Shown: positions 15,921-25,293 of the stretch, one piece after another
Layout: every line of letters begins with the position of its first letter
How positions within the stretch are numbered: position 1 is the first letter of the stretch
Source: Acuticoccus mangrovi
GTDB taxonomy: Bacteria > Pseudomonadota > Alphaproteobacteria > Rhizobiales > Amorphaceae
Direction of reading: 5' to 3'
Assembly (NCBI RefSeq): GCF_016411865.1
Contig: NZ_JAEKJA010000022.1
Coordinates: 1 to 62,952, forward strand
DNA length: 62,952 nucleotides
Notes under the pieces: model-generated
Seen by the model: only the letters and a program-made list of their open reading frames with translations
What the model was told of the DNA's origin: nothing
Database searches by the model: none
Position numbers and translations under genes: made by a program

Positions 15921-17717
15921 ATGGCCACCAACGACACGGCGACCAAGACGAGGGCGAGCGGGATCGTGGCGCCACTTCTCTGCGCGATCGTCGCCTTCAT
16001 CGTCGCGATGTCCGGCGCGCGGGCCCAGGAGGCACCCGTCGCCTTCGAGGTGGAGACGCTGAACGCCGGCCTCGGCGCGCCGCCCGAGCGGCTCGACCGC
16101 TCGACTCCGCGCTCGGCGTTGGAGGGCTTCCGCCGCCTCACCGATCGCGGCGACTATGCGAGCGCCGCCCACCTTCTCGACCTCGACGGCATCGAGCCCG
16201 GCGAGCAGCGCGAGGAGGGAGCGCGCCTCGCCCGCCGGCTCGCCTACGTGATCGAGCGCAAGGTGCCGCTCGACTACGCCGCCATCTCCGACCGGCCCGA
16301 TGGCATGGACACCACCGGCAGCGACCGAGAGCCGATGGTGGGCGAGCCGCGCAAGAGCCTCCTTCTCGGCACCCTCGAGGTGGACCCGTTCGCCGTATCG
16401 ATCCGCCTCAACCGCATCGCCGCGTCGGGGGAGGCGCCGGTGTGGGTGTTCGCCCAGCAGACCGTCGACCACATCGACACGCTCTACGCCGCCTTCGGGC
16501 CGACGGAGTTCGAGAAGTGGCTGCCGAGCGGCCTCAGGAGCGAGGCGTTCTGGGGCATCCTGTGGTGGGAGCTCATCACCGTTCCCCTCATTCTCGCGGC
16601 CGTTGCGGCGATCGCCGTGTTTTTGTTCAAGCTCTTGAGCGCGCTCGCGGTGCGCGTGCCGGGGGAGGGGCTGAAGGCGGGCATCCGCCGCGCGCGTCTG
16701 CCCGTCATCCTGCTCGCCCTCGGCGTCTTCCTGGAGACGATCGTCTCCGCTCTCTTCGTGTTCTCCGCGCGCACCTCGCTGACGATCTCCACGCTGTTCT
16801 GGACGCTCATCGTCCTGGCGCTCGTCTACGGCGTGTCGCGGGTGCTCGACACGATCATCGACGTCACCTCCAACCGCTATCTCGCCACCATCGACGATCC
16901 CGGAAACACCAGCGCCCGGCGGTGGTATACCAACCTTTCGGCGGCGAAGCGCATCGGGGTGATGCTGGTGATCATCATTGGCCTCGCCGCGGCCTTCTCA
17001 TCGCTCAACGTGTTCTCGTCGTTCGGGCTGAGCCTCCTCGTCTCCGCCGGCGTGGCGACGGCGACGTTCGGCCTCGCGGCACAGGCGGTGCTCGGCAACA
17101 TCTTCGCCTCGCTGCAGCTCGCCCTCGCCAAGCCCATCCGCATCGGCGACGCCGTCTACTACGACGATCATTGGGCCTACGTGGAGCAGATCAACTACAC
17201 CTACGTGCAGCTGCGGACCTGGGACCAGAAGCGCTTCATCGTGCCGGTGAAGCACTTCGTGTCGAACCCCTTCGAGAACTGGACGATGGCCGACCCGCAG
17301 ATGATCCTGCCGGTGCACCTGACGCTCGACCACCGCACCGACGTGGACGCGCTGCGACGCATCTTCGAGGACTTCGCGCCGCGGGATCCCGACTGGCTGG
17401 CGGGAGCGGAGGCGAAGGTGCAGGTGATCGGCCAGGATAGCGAGGGCATCGCGGTGCGCTTTTACTGCAGCGCCGAGAACCCGACGGCGGCCTGGGACCT
17501 CCACTGCCGCGTGCGCGAGCGCCTCCTCGCCGAGATCGCGGCGATGGAGCAGCCCTCGATGCTGCCGCGCGATCGCGTGGCGCTGGTGGAGAACCCGCCG
17601 AGCCGCGGTGGCGCGGGTGCTCGCCGCGGCGGCCGGCCGGCGCACGAGGCACGGCGCGGCGGCGAGGCGGACGGCCCCGACGGCGAGGCGGTGGGGAGCG
17701 CCGAGGCCGCCGAGTAG
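15921..17717 (+). CDS. MscS-family mechanosensitive channel with periplasmic N-terminal domain
   Basis: The 598-residue protein begins with a signal or anchor helix (VAPLLCAIVAFIVAMSGARAQ). A soluble region of about 170 residues follows (presumably periplasmic), then several membrane helices. The MscS pore and beta domain start near LLVSAGVATATFGLAAQAVLG, with NIFASLQLALAKPIRIGD. The pore helix has the Gly/Ala packing typical of MscS. The C-terminal tail is disordered (GGAGARRGGRPAHEARRGG). Such channels release solutes on osmotic downshock. I chose ATG 15921 because CGGGAGACGAC precedes it; 15885 is a longer alternative. It follows the stress operon and its terminator. Confidence 0.92.
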   Translation: MATNDTATKTRASGIVAPLLCAIVAFIVAMSGARAQEAPVAFEVETLNAGLGAPPERLDRSTPRSALEGFRRLTDRGDYASAAHLLDLDGIEPGEQREEGARLARRLAYVIERKVPLDYAAISDRPDGMDTTGSDREPMVGEPRKSLLLGTLEVDPFAVSIRLNRIAASGEAPVWVFAQQTVDHIDTLYAAFGPTEFEKWLPSGLRSEAFWGILWWELITVPLILAAVAAIAVFLFKLLSALAVRVPGEGLKAGIRRARLPVILLALGVFLETIVSALFVFSARTSLTISTLFWTLIVLALVYGVSRVLDTIIDVTSNRYLATIDDPGNTSARRWYTNLSAAKRIGVMLVIIIGLAAAFSSLNVFSSFGLSLLVSAGVATATFGLAAQAVLGNIFASLQLALAKPIRIGDAVYYDDHWAYVEQINYTYVQLRTWDQKRFIVPVKHFVSNPFENWTMADPQMILPVHLTLDHRTDVDALRRIFEDFAPRDPDWLAGAEAKVQVIGQDSEGIAVRFYCSAENPTAAWDLHCRVRERLLAEIAAMEQPSMLPRDRVALVENPPSRGGAGARRGGRPAHEARRGGEADGPDGEAVGSAEAAE

Positions 17718-17718
17718 C

Positions 17719-18942
17719 TCAGTCCCGATCGGCGCGCGCCACCACCGCGTTGAGGAGCACGTTGGTCGCGTTGGTGGCGTGGGCCGGCGTGATGTCCTCG
17801 GCCTCGTTGTGGGTGATGCCGTCGATGCACGGGCTGAACAGGATCGCGGTGGGAGCGACGCGGCTCATATAGTAGGCGTCGTGGCCGGCCTGGCTCATCA
17901 TGTCCTTCTGGCTGAGGCCGAGGCCCTTCGCGGCCTGTCGGTAGAGGTCGACGAGGGCCGGGTCGAACCTCTCCTCGCCGTAGGTCCAGGTGCTCACCAC
18001 CTCCCATTTGACCTTCGCCTTCTCCGCTCCCTCGGCGATGCGGGCGAGGATCTCGTCGCGCATCCTGTCGGCGGCCTCGGTCTCGGGATGGCGCACGTCG
18101 ACCGTCAGCTCGGCGAAGCTCGACAGGATGCCGGGCTTGTTGGGCCAGGCGACGAGACGGGAGGCCGTCGCCTTGCCGAGGGGGGCATAGGCGTGGCCCA
18201 CCTCGTTGGTGGCGACGGCGCCGTAGGAGGCGCCGATGATGGCGTTCTTGCGCCGATCCATCGGCGTCGGCCCGGTGTGGGCGGTCTCGCCGGTGAAGCG
18301 GATGAGAAGCCCCCGGACGGCATAGCCCGCCGTCACCACGCCGATGTCGATGCCCTCGTCGTAGAGCTCCGGGGCCTGCTCGATGTGGAGCTCGAAGTAG
18401 GCGTCGACCGGCTTTCCCACCGGCGCCTCGCCGCGGTAGCCGATCGCCTCCAGCGCGTCGAGGAGGCGCACCCCGTCGTCGTCCACGCGATCGTAGAGCC
18501 AGTCGAGCGTCTCGACGCCGCAGAACACGGCCGACGCCATCATCGGCGGTGAGAAGCGGGCGCCTTCCTCGTTGGTCCAGTTCACCACCTCGATGGGCCG
18601 CTTGGGCACGTGCCCGAGGTCCTTGAGGGTGCGCAGCACTTCAAGGCCCCCGAGAACGCCGAGAATGCCGTCGAACCGGCCACCGGTCACCTGGGTGTCG
18701 AGGTGGCTGCCGATGAGCACCGGCGGGCCGTCGCTCGCCCCCTCCATGCGGACGAACATGTTGCCGGCGCCGTCCACCGTCACCGCGAAGCCGTCCTCGG
18801 CGGCCCAGGCCTTCAGCTGGTCGCGCACCTCGCCGTCCTCGGGTGTCAGGGTGAGGCGCTTCAGCCCGCCGGCGACGCCCGGCCCGATCTCGGCCGACCG
18901 CATGAGAGTTCGCCACAACCTGTCGGCGTTGATCGTCAGCAT
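17719..18942 (-). CDS. M20-family Zn-dependent hydrolase (carbamoylase / allantoate amidohydrolase type)
   Basis: The 407-residue enzyme shows the binuclear metal site of M20 amidases: GSHLDTQVTGGRFDGILG, NEEGARF, ELHIEQAPEL, and the late QAGHDAYYMSR. The dimerisation lid starts at TGETAHTGPTPMDRRKNA. Family members cut N-carbamoyl amino acids, beta-ureidopropionate or allantoate, releasing ammonia and CO2. The exact substrate cannot be read from the sequence. It lies 33 bases downstream of the agmatinase-like gene on the same strand; together they may free nitrogen from ureido and guanidino compounds. Confidence 0.88.
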   Translation of the reverse strand: MLTINADRLWRTLMRSAEIGPGVAGGLKRLTLTPEDGEVRDQLKAWAAEDGFAVTVDGAGNMFVRMEGASDGPPVLIGSHLDTQVTGGRFDGILGVLGGLEVLRTLKDLGHVPKRPIEVVNWTNEEGARFSPPMMASAVFCGVETLDWLYDRVDDDGVRLLDALEAIGYRGEAPVGKPVDAYFELHIEQAPELYDEGIDIGVVTAGYAVRGLLIRFTGETAHTGPTPMDRRKNAIIGASYGAVATNEVGHAYAPLGKATASRLVAWPNKPGILSSFAELTVDVRHPETEAADRMRDEILARIAEGAEKAKVKWEVVSTWTYGEERFDPALVDLYRQAAKGLGLSQKDMMSQAGHDAYYMSRVAPTAILFSPCIDGITHNEAEDITPAHATNATNVLLNAVVARADRD

Positions 18943-18958
18943 TCTTGGACCTCGGCGG

Positions 18959-18988
18959 GATCAGCGGGGGAGGGATCAGCGGGGGCGG
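18959..18988 (-). repeat. 15-bp tandem duplication containing the agmatinase stop codon
   Basis: GATCAGCGGGGG occurs twice, 15 bases apart (from 18959 and 18974, + strand). On the coding strand this repeats the end of the agmatinase gene, including its TGA, in the same frame. A second TGA (18961-18963) therefore backs up the first one (18976-18978). Confidence 0.7.
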
Positions 18989-20013
18989 AAGGGGACGAGG
19001 CTCAGGATTTCGAAGAGCATCTGAGCGCCGGCGTGGGCGGTGTTGGTCGTGGCGTCGTATTGGGGGGCGACCTCCACGACGTCACCACCGACGATGTCGA
19101 TGCCGGCGAGGCCGCGCAGGATCGCCTGCGCCTCGCGCGAGGTGAGGCCGCCGATCTCGGGCGTGCCCGTGCCGGGGGCGAAGGCGGGGTCGAGGCTGTC
19201 GATGTCGAAGGAGACGTAGGTGGGGCCGTCGCCCACCACCGCGCGGGCGCGGGCGACGACCGCGTCGAGGCCCATCGTCTCCAGCTCCTCGGCGTGGATC
19301 ACGCTCATGCCGCTCTCGTAGGAGAACTCCCAGAGATATTCGGAGGAGCCGCGGATGCCGATCTGGATGGTGCGGGAGGGGTCGAGCACGCCGTCGAGCA
19401 CGGCCTGACGGAACGGGCCGCCGTGGTGGAATTTGGTGCCGTCGAAGGGCCCGGAGGTGTCGCAGTGGGCGTCGATGTGGATCATGCCGACCGGCCGGGC
19501 GGCGCCGACGGCGCGCAGGGTGGGCAGGCTGATCGAGTGGTCGCCGCCGACGAAGAGGGGGAGGACGCCGGCCGCCACCACCTTCGCCGCCGCCGCTTCG
19601 ATGTCCTCGTGCGACTGGTCGAGGTTGAAGCGGCTGCGAAACGGGATGTCGCCGATGTCGGCGCAGGCGAGGTCGGTGCCCGGCACCGTCTTCAGGACGT
19701 GGTTGTAGGGGCCGATGCGCTCGATCGCGCGCACCGCCCGCGGGCCGAAGCGCGAGCCGTTGCGGTTGGTCACGCCGAGGTCCATCGGCACGCCCATGAG
19801 GGCGACGTCGAGGCCGGAAAGGTCCGGCGCGCTCCAATCCACCGGGCGGTAGGGCAGGGCGAGGAAGGTCGGCAGCCCCGCATAGGGGGCGACGCGGGTC
19901 CCGGCCGGGTTGAACAGCTTCTGGGCGACGGAAGCGAAGCCCTCGTCGTAGATCGTGCGCTCGTTCTCGCCACCGAAGCGGGCGTTGAGGGCCTCAAGCG
20001 CGGCCTTGTCCAT
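18976..20013 (-). CDS. Agmatinase / ureohydrolase family enzyme
   Basis: The 345-residue protein belongs to the arginase/agmatinase family. It has the di-manganese ligands in FVGGDHSISLPTLRA, HIDAHCDTSG and FDIDSLDPAFAPGTGTPE. These enzymes hydrolyse a guanidino group to urea. Agmatine, guanidinobutyrate or guanidinopropionate are possible substrates; residues do not settle which. ATG 20013 is chosen because it is preceded by GAGGACGAG and the family sequence (MDKAALEALNARF) starts there; the upstream in-frame extension is low-complexity. A separate promoter is likely in the 178-base gap 20014-20191. Confidence 0.9.
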   Translation of the reverse strand: MDKAALEALNARFGGENERTIYDEGFASVAQKLFNPAGTRVAPYAGLPTFLALPYRPVDWSAPDLSGLDVALMGVPMDLGVTNRNGSRFGPRAVRAIERIGPYNHVLKTVPGTDLACADIGDIPFRSRFNLDQSHEDIEAAAAKVVAAGVLPLFVGGDHSISLPTLRAVGAARPVGMIHIDAHCDTSGPFDGTKFHHGGPFRQAVLDGVLDPSRTIQIGIRGSSEYLWEFSYESGMSVIHAEELETMGLDAVVARARAVVGDGPTYVSFDIDSLDPAFAPGTGTPEIGGLTSREAQAILRGLAGIDIVGGDVVEVAPQYDATTNTAHAGAQMLFEILSLVPFRPR

Positions 20014-20191
20014 CAATCTCGTCCTCGTGGTGGTGAAGCTCCGCCTCTTCTCGCACCGACCGTGCCGTGTGGGCGCTCGGACGTCGCGTCCGGCCGCCTC
20101 GAACATCCATCGATCGGTCGCTCGAATAGACGCCGCGGCGAGAAGGTCCGTCAACCGCCGCGAGGCTTCGATCGCGGCGGCGAGCGACGGG

Positions 20192-21040
20192 TCAGCGCGA
20201 GGCGGTGGCCGCCGCCGTCGCGATCCCGGCCGCCGAGACCACCCGCGCCGTGACGGTGCCGTCGGCTCCGAGGGCGGCCTCGACGGTGATCGGCGTGCCG
20301 GCCGAAAGCGGTGAGAGGCCGCGATAGGCAAAGCGGGAGGGCAGAGCGCCGAGCCGCTGGACGGCGAGGTTCAGCATCAGCGTCGCCTGGATCGGCCCGT
20401 GCACCACGAGCCCCGGATACCCCTCGACGTCGCGGGCGTAGGGGAGATCGTAGTGGATGCGGTGGCCGTTGAAGGTCATTGCCGAGTAGCGGAAGAGGAG
20501 CGTCGTATCGGGGGTGAGCGACCAGCCTTCGGCGCCCGTCAGCGGCTCGGCCGGCGGCGGGGTCGGGGCGGGGGCGTCGGGGTCCGGATCCTCGCGGTAG
20601 ACGATGTCCTGCCGCTCGTCGACGAGGAGGCGCCCGTCGACGGCGTAGTGGTGGCGCACGGCGACGATCACCAGCGTCCCGGTGCGTCCGGACTTCACCT
20701 TGATGTCCTCGACGGTGCTGGTGCGCTCCACCTGATCGCCGACGGCGAAAGCGCCGTGGAAGGCGATCTCACCGCCCGCCCACATGCGCCGCGGCAGTCC
20801 CACGTTCGGCATGAAGATGCCGACGCGCGGGTGGCCGTCGCGGCCGAGATCGGCGGCGGGGGCGATGTCCGGCGACAGGCACCAGAAGATCCCGGCGGGC
20901 ACGTCGCCGGTCGCCTCGACGGGGGCGATCAGCGGGTCGAACGTGGCGCGGAACTCGGCGACCGTGCGGTCGGTGATGCGGTCCGTGCGGACGGTGCGGC
21001 GGCCGATCCAGTCGGCGAAGCTCGAGGGGTCGACGGTCAT
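20192..21040 (-). CDS. FAS1-like / MaoC-type acyl-CoA dehydratase (mesaconyl-C4-CoA hydratase-like)
   Basis: The 282-residue protein has an N-terminal hot-dog (FAS1-like dehydratase) region with MPNVGLPRRMWAGGEIAFHG. A C-terminal MaoC-like half has RYSAMTFNGHRIHYDLPYA and GLVVHGPIQATLML. NGHRIHYD is the hydratase active-site type (Asp/His). In Chloroflexus a protein of this kind hydrates mesaconyl-C4-CoA to citramalyl-CoA. The start overlaps the PrpD stop (ATGA), so the genes form one translational unit with the acyl-CoA dehydrogenase. The exact substrate is inferred only from context. Confidence 0.82.
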   Translation of the reverse strand: MTVDPSSFADWIGRRTVRTDRITDRTVAEFRATFDPLIAPVEATGDVPAGIFWCLSPDIAPAADLGRDGHPRVGIFMPNVGLPRRMWAGGEIAFHGAFAVGDQVERTSTVEDIKVKSGRTGTLVIVAVRHHYAVDGRLLVDERQDIVYREDPDPDAPAPTPPPAEPLTGAEGWSLTPDTTLLFRYSAMTFNGHRIHYDLPYARDVEGYPGLVVHGPIQATLMLNLAVQRLGALPSRFAYRGLSPLSAGTPITVEAALGADGTVTARVVSAAGIATAAATASR

Positions 21041-22365
21041 TGGATGTTGAGGAGGTTGGCGACGTCGCGCGCGGACAGATGGCGCACGCCGGTGACGTCG
21101 GCGTAGATGCGATCGGCGAGCTGTGCCCCGAGGAGGGCGCGGGCCTTGGCGAGAAGCCCCGCCTCGAGCTCGGCGGGCGGCATGGGGTCGGCGAGGTCGT
21201 GGCGCGTCGCGACCCGCTCGCCGTCGGCGAACACGATCTCGGCGTGGGTGTCGGTGTCCGACAGGGCGTCGTCGCCGCGCACCACCACGCGTTCCGCCAC
21301 CTGCTTCAGCGCCGGATCGCTGCACAGGGCGTCGCGGTAGGAGACGTCGGCGGCGGTGGAGATGTCGTTCATCACCATGCCGGCGAGGAAGGCGTAGGAG
21401 AACTTCACCTCCAGCCCGGTGCGCGGCGCCTTGATGTCGCACACCTTGAGCCAGCGCGGGTTCACCTGAACGTCGATCCGCTCCACCGTGTAGGGTGCGA
21501 AGTTGCGCGCTCGACGGGCCGACAGCAGCGCCTCGATCATGGCGTGGGTGCCGTGGCAGCAGGCGTGCAGCTTGTATTTGTTGTCCTCGAAGATGAAGCG
21601 CTCCGGCGGCGGATCGGCCCAGGCGCCGGGATCGGGCGGGGTGTCGGCGTGGGTCTCGTGGAAGCCTTGCGGGCCGTCGAGCCCGTCGTCGGCGGAGACG
21701 AAGCCGCGGGCGGCGAGGGCGGCGGCCTCGACGCCGTTCGAGGCGGCGATGCCGGCGTTGTAGGGCTTGCCCATGGTGCCGAACTGCGACTTGAGGCCCG
21801 AGGCGCGGGTCGCGACGAGGCTGATCGCGTTGCGCACCTGCGCCGGCGAGAGGCCGTAGAGGCGGGCGGCCGCCACCGTGGCGCCGAACGCCCCGGCGGT
21901 CGCGGTCTGGTGGAAGCCCTTCAGATAGTGGCCGCGGCCGAGCGATAGGCCGACGCGGATCGCGGCCTCGGCGCCCACCAGAAAGGCGTCGAGCACCTCG
22001 TCGGCCTCCGCCTCCACCTCTTCGCCCACGGCGAGGGCGGCGGGCATCACCCCCACCGAGAGGTGACCCACATGGGCGAAGTGGGTGTCGTCGTAGTCGA
22101 GGGCGTGGGAGATGGTGCCGTTGGCGAGCGCCGCGGCGCGGGCCGGCACCCTCTGGGCCGCGCCGACGACGGTCGCGACGCCGCGGCCGGCCTCGTCCAC
22201 CACATAGTCGCGGATCATGGCGGCGAGCGGCTCGCCGGCGCCGCCGCGCGCCACGACGATCCAGTCGAACAGCGAGAAGCGGGCGAGGCGGCGACCGGCC
22301 TCGGAGAGGGCGCCGGCGGGAAGCGCGGCGAGGGCGGCGAGGTGGTCGATGGCGGGTGTCGTCAT
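21037..22365 (-). CDS. MmgE/PrpD family protein
   Basis: The 442-residue protein carries family segments: ALANGTISHALDYDDTHFAHVGH, GFHQTATAGAFGATVAAARL, FGTMGKPYNAGIAASNGVEAA and the late VKFSYAFLAGMVMND. Known members dehydrate 2-methylcitrate, decarboxylate cis-aconitate (IRG1/CadA) or act on related tricarboxylic or branched acids. Many PrpD paralogues in catabolic operons have no assigned reaction. Here it is coupled to the FAS1-like dehydratase and lies eight bases after the acyl-CoA dehydrogenase. The ATG at 22365 is the natural start; the upstream extension lacks similarity. Confidence 0.88.
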   Translation of the reverse strand: MTTPAIDHLAALAALPAGALSEAGRRLARFSLFDWIVVARGGAGEPLAAMIRDYVVDEAGRGVATVVGAAQRVPARAAALANGTISHALDYDDTHFAHVGHLSVGVMPAALAVGEEVEAEADEVLDAFLVGAEAAIRVGLSLGRGHYLKGFHQTATAGAFGATVAAARLYGLSPAQVRNAISLVATRASGLKSQFGTMGKPYNAGIAASNGVEAAALAARGFVSADDGLDGPQGFHETHADTPPDPGAWADPPPERFIFEDNKYKLHACCHGTHAMIEALLSARRARNFAPYTVERIDVQVNPRWLKVCDIKAPRTGLEVKFSYAFLAGMVMNDISTAADVSYRDALCSDPALKQVAERVVVRGDDALSDTDTHAEIVFADGERVATRHDLADPMPPAELEAGLLAKARALLGAQLADRIYADVTGVRHLSARDVANLLNIQ

Positions 22366-22373
22366 ATCGGCCC

Positions 22374-23537
22374 TCAGTAGGACTTCGGCAGGCCCAACAC
22401 CCGCTCGGCGATGAAGGCGAGGACGAGGTTCGTGGAGATCGGCGCGATCTGATAGAGGCGCGTCTCGCGGAACTTGCGCTCCACGTCGTACTCCTCGGCG
22501 AAGGCGAAGCCGCCGTGCGTCTGCATGCACGCCTCGGCCGCCTCCCAGGAGGCGTCGGCGGCGAGCATCTTCGCCGAGTTCGCCTCCACCCCCGGATCCT
22601 TGCCGCCGTCGTACATCGCCGCCGCGCGGTAGACGATGGCCTCGGCCGCCAGCATGTGGGCGTAGGCTTTGGCGAGGGGGAACTGGATGCCCTGGTTCTT
22701 ACCGATCGGGTTGCCGAACACCACGCGCTCGCGGGCGTAGTCCGACCCCTTCTTGAGGAACCACTTGGCGTCGCCGATGCACTCGGCCGCGATCAAGATG
22801 CGCTCCGCGTTCATGCCCGACAGGATGTAGCGGAAACCCTTGCCCTCTTCGCCGATCAGCGCCGAGGCAGGGATCTCGACGTTGTCGAAGAACACCTCGG
22901 TGGTAGCGTGGTTGATCATGGTGCGGATCGGCTGGATGGTGATGCCGTTGCCGACGAGCTCGCGCAGATCGAGGAGGAACACCGACAGCCCGTCGGTGCG
23001 CTTGGCCACCTGGTCGCGCGGCGTGGTGCGGGCGAGGAGCAGCATCAGGTCGGAATATTCGGCCCGGCTCGTCCAGATCTTCTGGCCGTTGACGATGTAG
23101 CGGTCGCCGTCCCTCTTCGCCGTGGTCTTGAGCGACAGCGTGTCGGTGCCGCTGGTGGGCTCGGTCACGCCGAAGGCCTGGAGCTTCAGCGTGCCCTCGG
23201 CGATGCCGGGGAGGTAGGTGCGCTTCTGCTCCTCGCTGCCGTGGCGCAGCACCGTGCCCATCGTATACATCTGCGCATGGCAGGCGCCGGCGTTGCAGCC
23301 GGAGCGGTGGATCTCCTCCAGGATCACCGCCGCCGCGGTGAGGTCGAGCCCCGACCCGCCATATTCCTCGGGGATCATCGCGGAGAGGTAGCCCGCCTCG
23401 GCGAGCGCGGCGACGAAGTCGAGCGGATAGGCGCGGCGGGCGTCGAGGTCCCGCCAATATTCGCCCGGGAAGCGAGCGCAGACCTGGGCGACGCCCTCGC
23501 GGATGTCGGCGTAGTGGGCGGTGGGATCCTCGATCAT
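22374..23537 (-). CDS. Acyl-CoA dehydrogenase
   Basis: The 387-residue flavoprotein shows IPEEYGGSGLDLTAAAVILE, the FAD/substrate segment AFGVTEPTSGTDT, TSRAEYSDLML, and the C-terminal MQTHGGFAFAEEYDVERKFRE with the ending VLGLPKSY. It would oxidise an acyl-CoA to the enoyl-CoA, passing electrons to ETF. This subgroup (ending LGLPxSY) is typically encoded with CoA transferases, PrpD and MaoC-like genes in proteobacteria. Substrate is not evident; methylsuccinyl-CoA is one guess from the neighbours. GTG 23540 could also start. Confidence 0.88.
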   Translation of the reverse strand: MIEDPTAHYADIREGVAQVCARFPGEYWRDLDARRAYPLDFVAALAEAGYLSAMIPEEYGGSGLDLTAAAVILEEIHRSGCNAGACHAQMYTMGTVLRHGSEEQKRTYLPGIAEGTLKLQAFGVTEPTSGTDTLSLKTTAKRDGDRYIVNGQKIWTSRAEYSDLMLLLARTTPRDQVAKRTDGLSVFLLDLRELVGNGITIQPIRTMINHATTEVFFDNVEIPASALIGEEGKGFRYILSGMNAERILIAAECIGDAKWFLKKGSDYARERVVFGNPIGKNQGIQFPLAKAYAHMLAAEAIVYRAAAMYDGGKDPGVEANSAKMLAADASWEAAEACMQTHGGFAFAEEYDVERKFRETRLYQIAPISTNLVLAFIAERVLGLPKSY

Positions 23538-23658
23538 CACGGTCGTGTTTTGTCCTCGTTGGTATTGGGCGAGCCTATGGCAGCGCGCCGGCGCTCACTA
23601 GAGCGATGGATTGAAGCGGTGGTTTCACCTTTAGCGGCTATCGGTCCAAGCTATGGCC
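23538..23658. other. Spacer before the acyl-CoA dehydrogenase unit
   Basis: This 121-base gap lies between the end of the fumarase gene and the start of the acyl-CoA dehydrogenase, both read leftwards. It may hold a promoter. A weak LysR-box-like sequence (ATTG-N7-CTAT) is at 23564-23578 but lies very close to the start codon. Confidence 0.35.
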
Positions 23659-25293
23659 CTAGCCGAGCATGGTGGAGAAGAAGTCGTTGCCCTTGTCGTC
23701 GATGATGATGAAGGCGGGGAAGTTCTCGACGCGGATGCGCCAGACGGCTTCCATGCCGAAGTCGGCGTAGTCGATGAGCTCGATGGACTTGATCACGTCC
23801 TGGCCGAGGACGGCGGCGGCGCCGCCGATGGAGCCCAGATAGAAGCCGCCGTGCGCGGCGCAGGCCTCGCGCACGGGGCGGGCCCGGTTGCCCTTGGCGA
23901 TGGTGACGAGGCTTCCCCCCGCCGCCTGGAACGGCGGCACGTAAGGGTCCATGCGGGCGGCCGTGGTGGGGCCGAAGGAGCCGGAGGCGAAGCCCTCGGG
24001 CGTCTTCGCCGGTCCGGCATAGTAGATCGGGTGGTCGCGCATATAGGCGGGGAGTGGCTCGCCGGCGGCGAGCCGCTTGGCGAGCTCGGCATGGACGAGG
24101 TCGCGCGCCACGACCATGGTGCCCGACAGGAGCACCGGAGCGGCGACGGGGAGGGCGGAGAGCGCCGCCCGGATCTCCTCCATCGGACGGTCGAGATCGA
24201 TCGGGGTGGGGGTCGCCGCGGCGAGCTCGACGGTCGGCAGGAAGCGGGCGGGGTCGGTCTCGAGCTTTTCGAGCCACACCCCGTTGCTGTCGATCCGCCC
24301 CTTCACCTGCCGGTCCGCCGAGCACGACACGCCGATGCCGATGGGCAGGCTGCCGCCATGGCGCGGCAGGCGGACGACGCGCACGTCGTGGCAGAAATAT
24401 TTGCCGCCGAACTGGGCGCCGAGGCCGAGCTTGCGGGTGAGGGCGTGCACCTTGCGCTCCATCGCGAGGTCGCGGAAGGCGCGGCCGGTGATGTCGCCGG
24501 TGGTGGGCAGCGTGTCGAGGGCGCGGGTGGAGGCGAGCTTCACCGTCTTCAGCGTCTGTTCGGCGGAGAGGCCGCCCACGACGATGGCGAGGTGATAGGG
24601 CGGGCAGGCGGCGGTGCCGAGGGTGCGGATCTTCTCGTCGAGAAAGGCGAGGAGGCGGTCGGGCTCCAGCACCCGCCGGGTCTCCTGATAGAGGAAGGTC
24701 TTGTTCGCCGAGCCGCCGCCCTTTGCGATGAACAGGAAGTCGAGCGCATGCCCCGGCACCGCCTCCACGTCGATCTGGGCGGGCAGGTTGGTGCCGGTGT
24801 TCTTCTCCTCGTACATCGTCAGCGGCGCCATCTGCGAGAAGCGCAGGTTGCGCGTCTGCCAGACCCGGGCGATGCCGGTGCACAGGGCGTCGTAGAGGTC
24901 GCCGTCGACGAAGGCGCGGTCTCCCTTCTTGCCCACCACGATGGCGGTGCCGGTGTCCTGGCAGCTCGGAAACTGGGCGGCGGCGGAGATGACGGCGTTC
25001 TTGAGGAGCTCCATCGCCACGAAGCGGTCGTTGGGCGAGGCCTCCGGATCGTCGAGGATCGCCCGCACGCTTTCGAGATGGGTGGTGCGGAAGAGGTGGG
25101 AGACTTCGGCGAAGGCGACCTCGGCGAGCCGCGCCACCGCCTCCGGCGAGACCGTGAGGAGCCGGCTGCCGCGGAAGCGGCTCGCGGCGACGCCGCCGCG
25201 CGACAGGAGGCGGTACTCGGTCCCGTCGGGACCGAGCTGGAAGAGGCGCGCGAAGGCCGCCTCGCCGGAGATCTCAGATGGTACGCCCACCAT
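23659..25293 (-). CDS. Class I fumarate hydratase / mesaconase-type enzyme
   Basis: The 544-residue protein is an iron-sulfur class I fumarase. It has the cluster cysteines in [19 protein letters not shown] and [10 protein letters not shown], plus the swivel domain with [18 protein letters not shown]. Class I fumarases hydrate fumarate to malate. Several also hydrate mesaconate to citramalate, and sequence alone does not separate the two. The gene overlaps the upstream SDR by 20 bases, is the last of the liv unit, and sits among CoA-linked genes. A catabolic mesaconase role is therefore a reasonable inference, as is a plain TCA-cycle fumarase. Confidence 0.9.
   Translation of the reverse strand: MVGVPSEISGEAAFARLFQLGPDGTEYRLLSRGGVAASRFRGSRLLTVSPEAVARLAEVAFAEVSHLFRTTHLESVRAILDDPEASPNDRFVAMELLKNAVISAAAQFPSCQDTGTAIVVGKKGDRAFVDGDLYDALCTGIARVWQTRNLRFSQMAPLTMYEEKNTGTNLPAQIDVEAVPGHALDFLFIAKGGGSANKTFLYQETRRVLEPDRLLAFLDEKIRTLGTAACPPYHLAIVVGGLSAEQTLKTVKLASTRALDTLPTTGDITGRAFRDLAMERKVHALTRKLGLGAQFGGKYFCHDVRVVRLPRHGGSLPIGIGVSCSADRQVKGRIDSNGVWLEKLETDPARFLPTVELAAATPTPIDLDRPMEEIRAALSALPVAAPVLLSGTMVVARDLVHAELAKRLAAGEPLPAYMRDHPIYYAGPAKTPEGFASGSFGPTTAARMDPYVPPFQAAGGSLVTIAKGNRARPVREACAAHGGFYLGSIGGAAAVLGQDVIKSIELIDYADFGMEAVWRIRVENFPAFIIIDDKGNDFFSTMLG

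Noticed and set aside
23564-23578. Third LysR-like box (ATTG-N7-CTAT) before the acyl-CoA dehydrogenase
   Set aside because: The arms are imperfect and it lies only 27 bases from the start codon; too weak to call beside the two better boxes.
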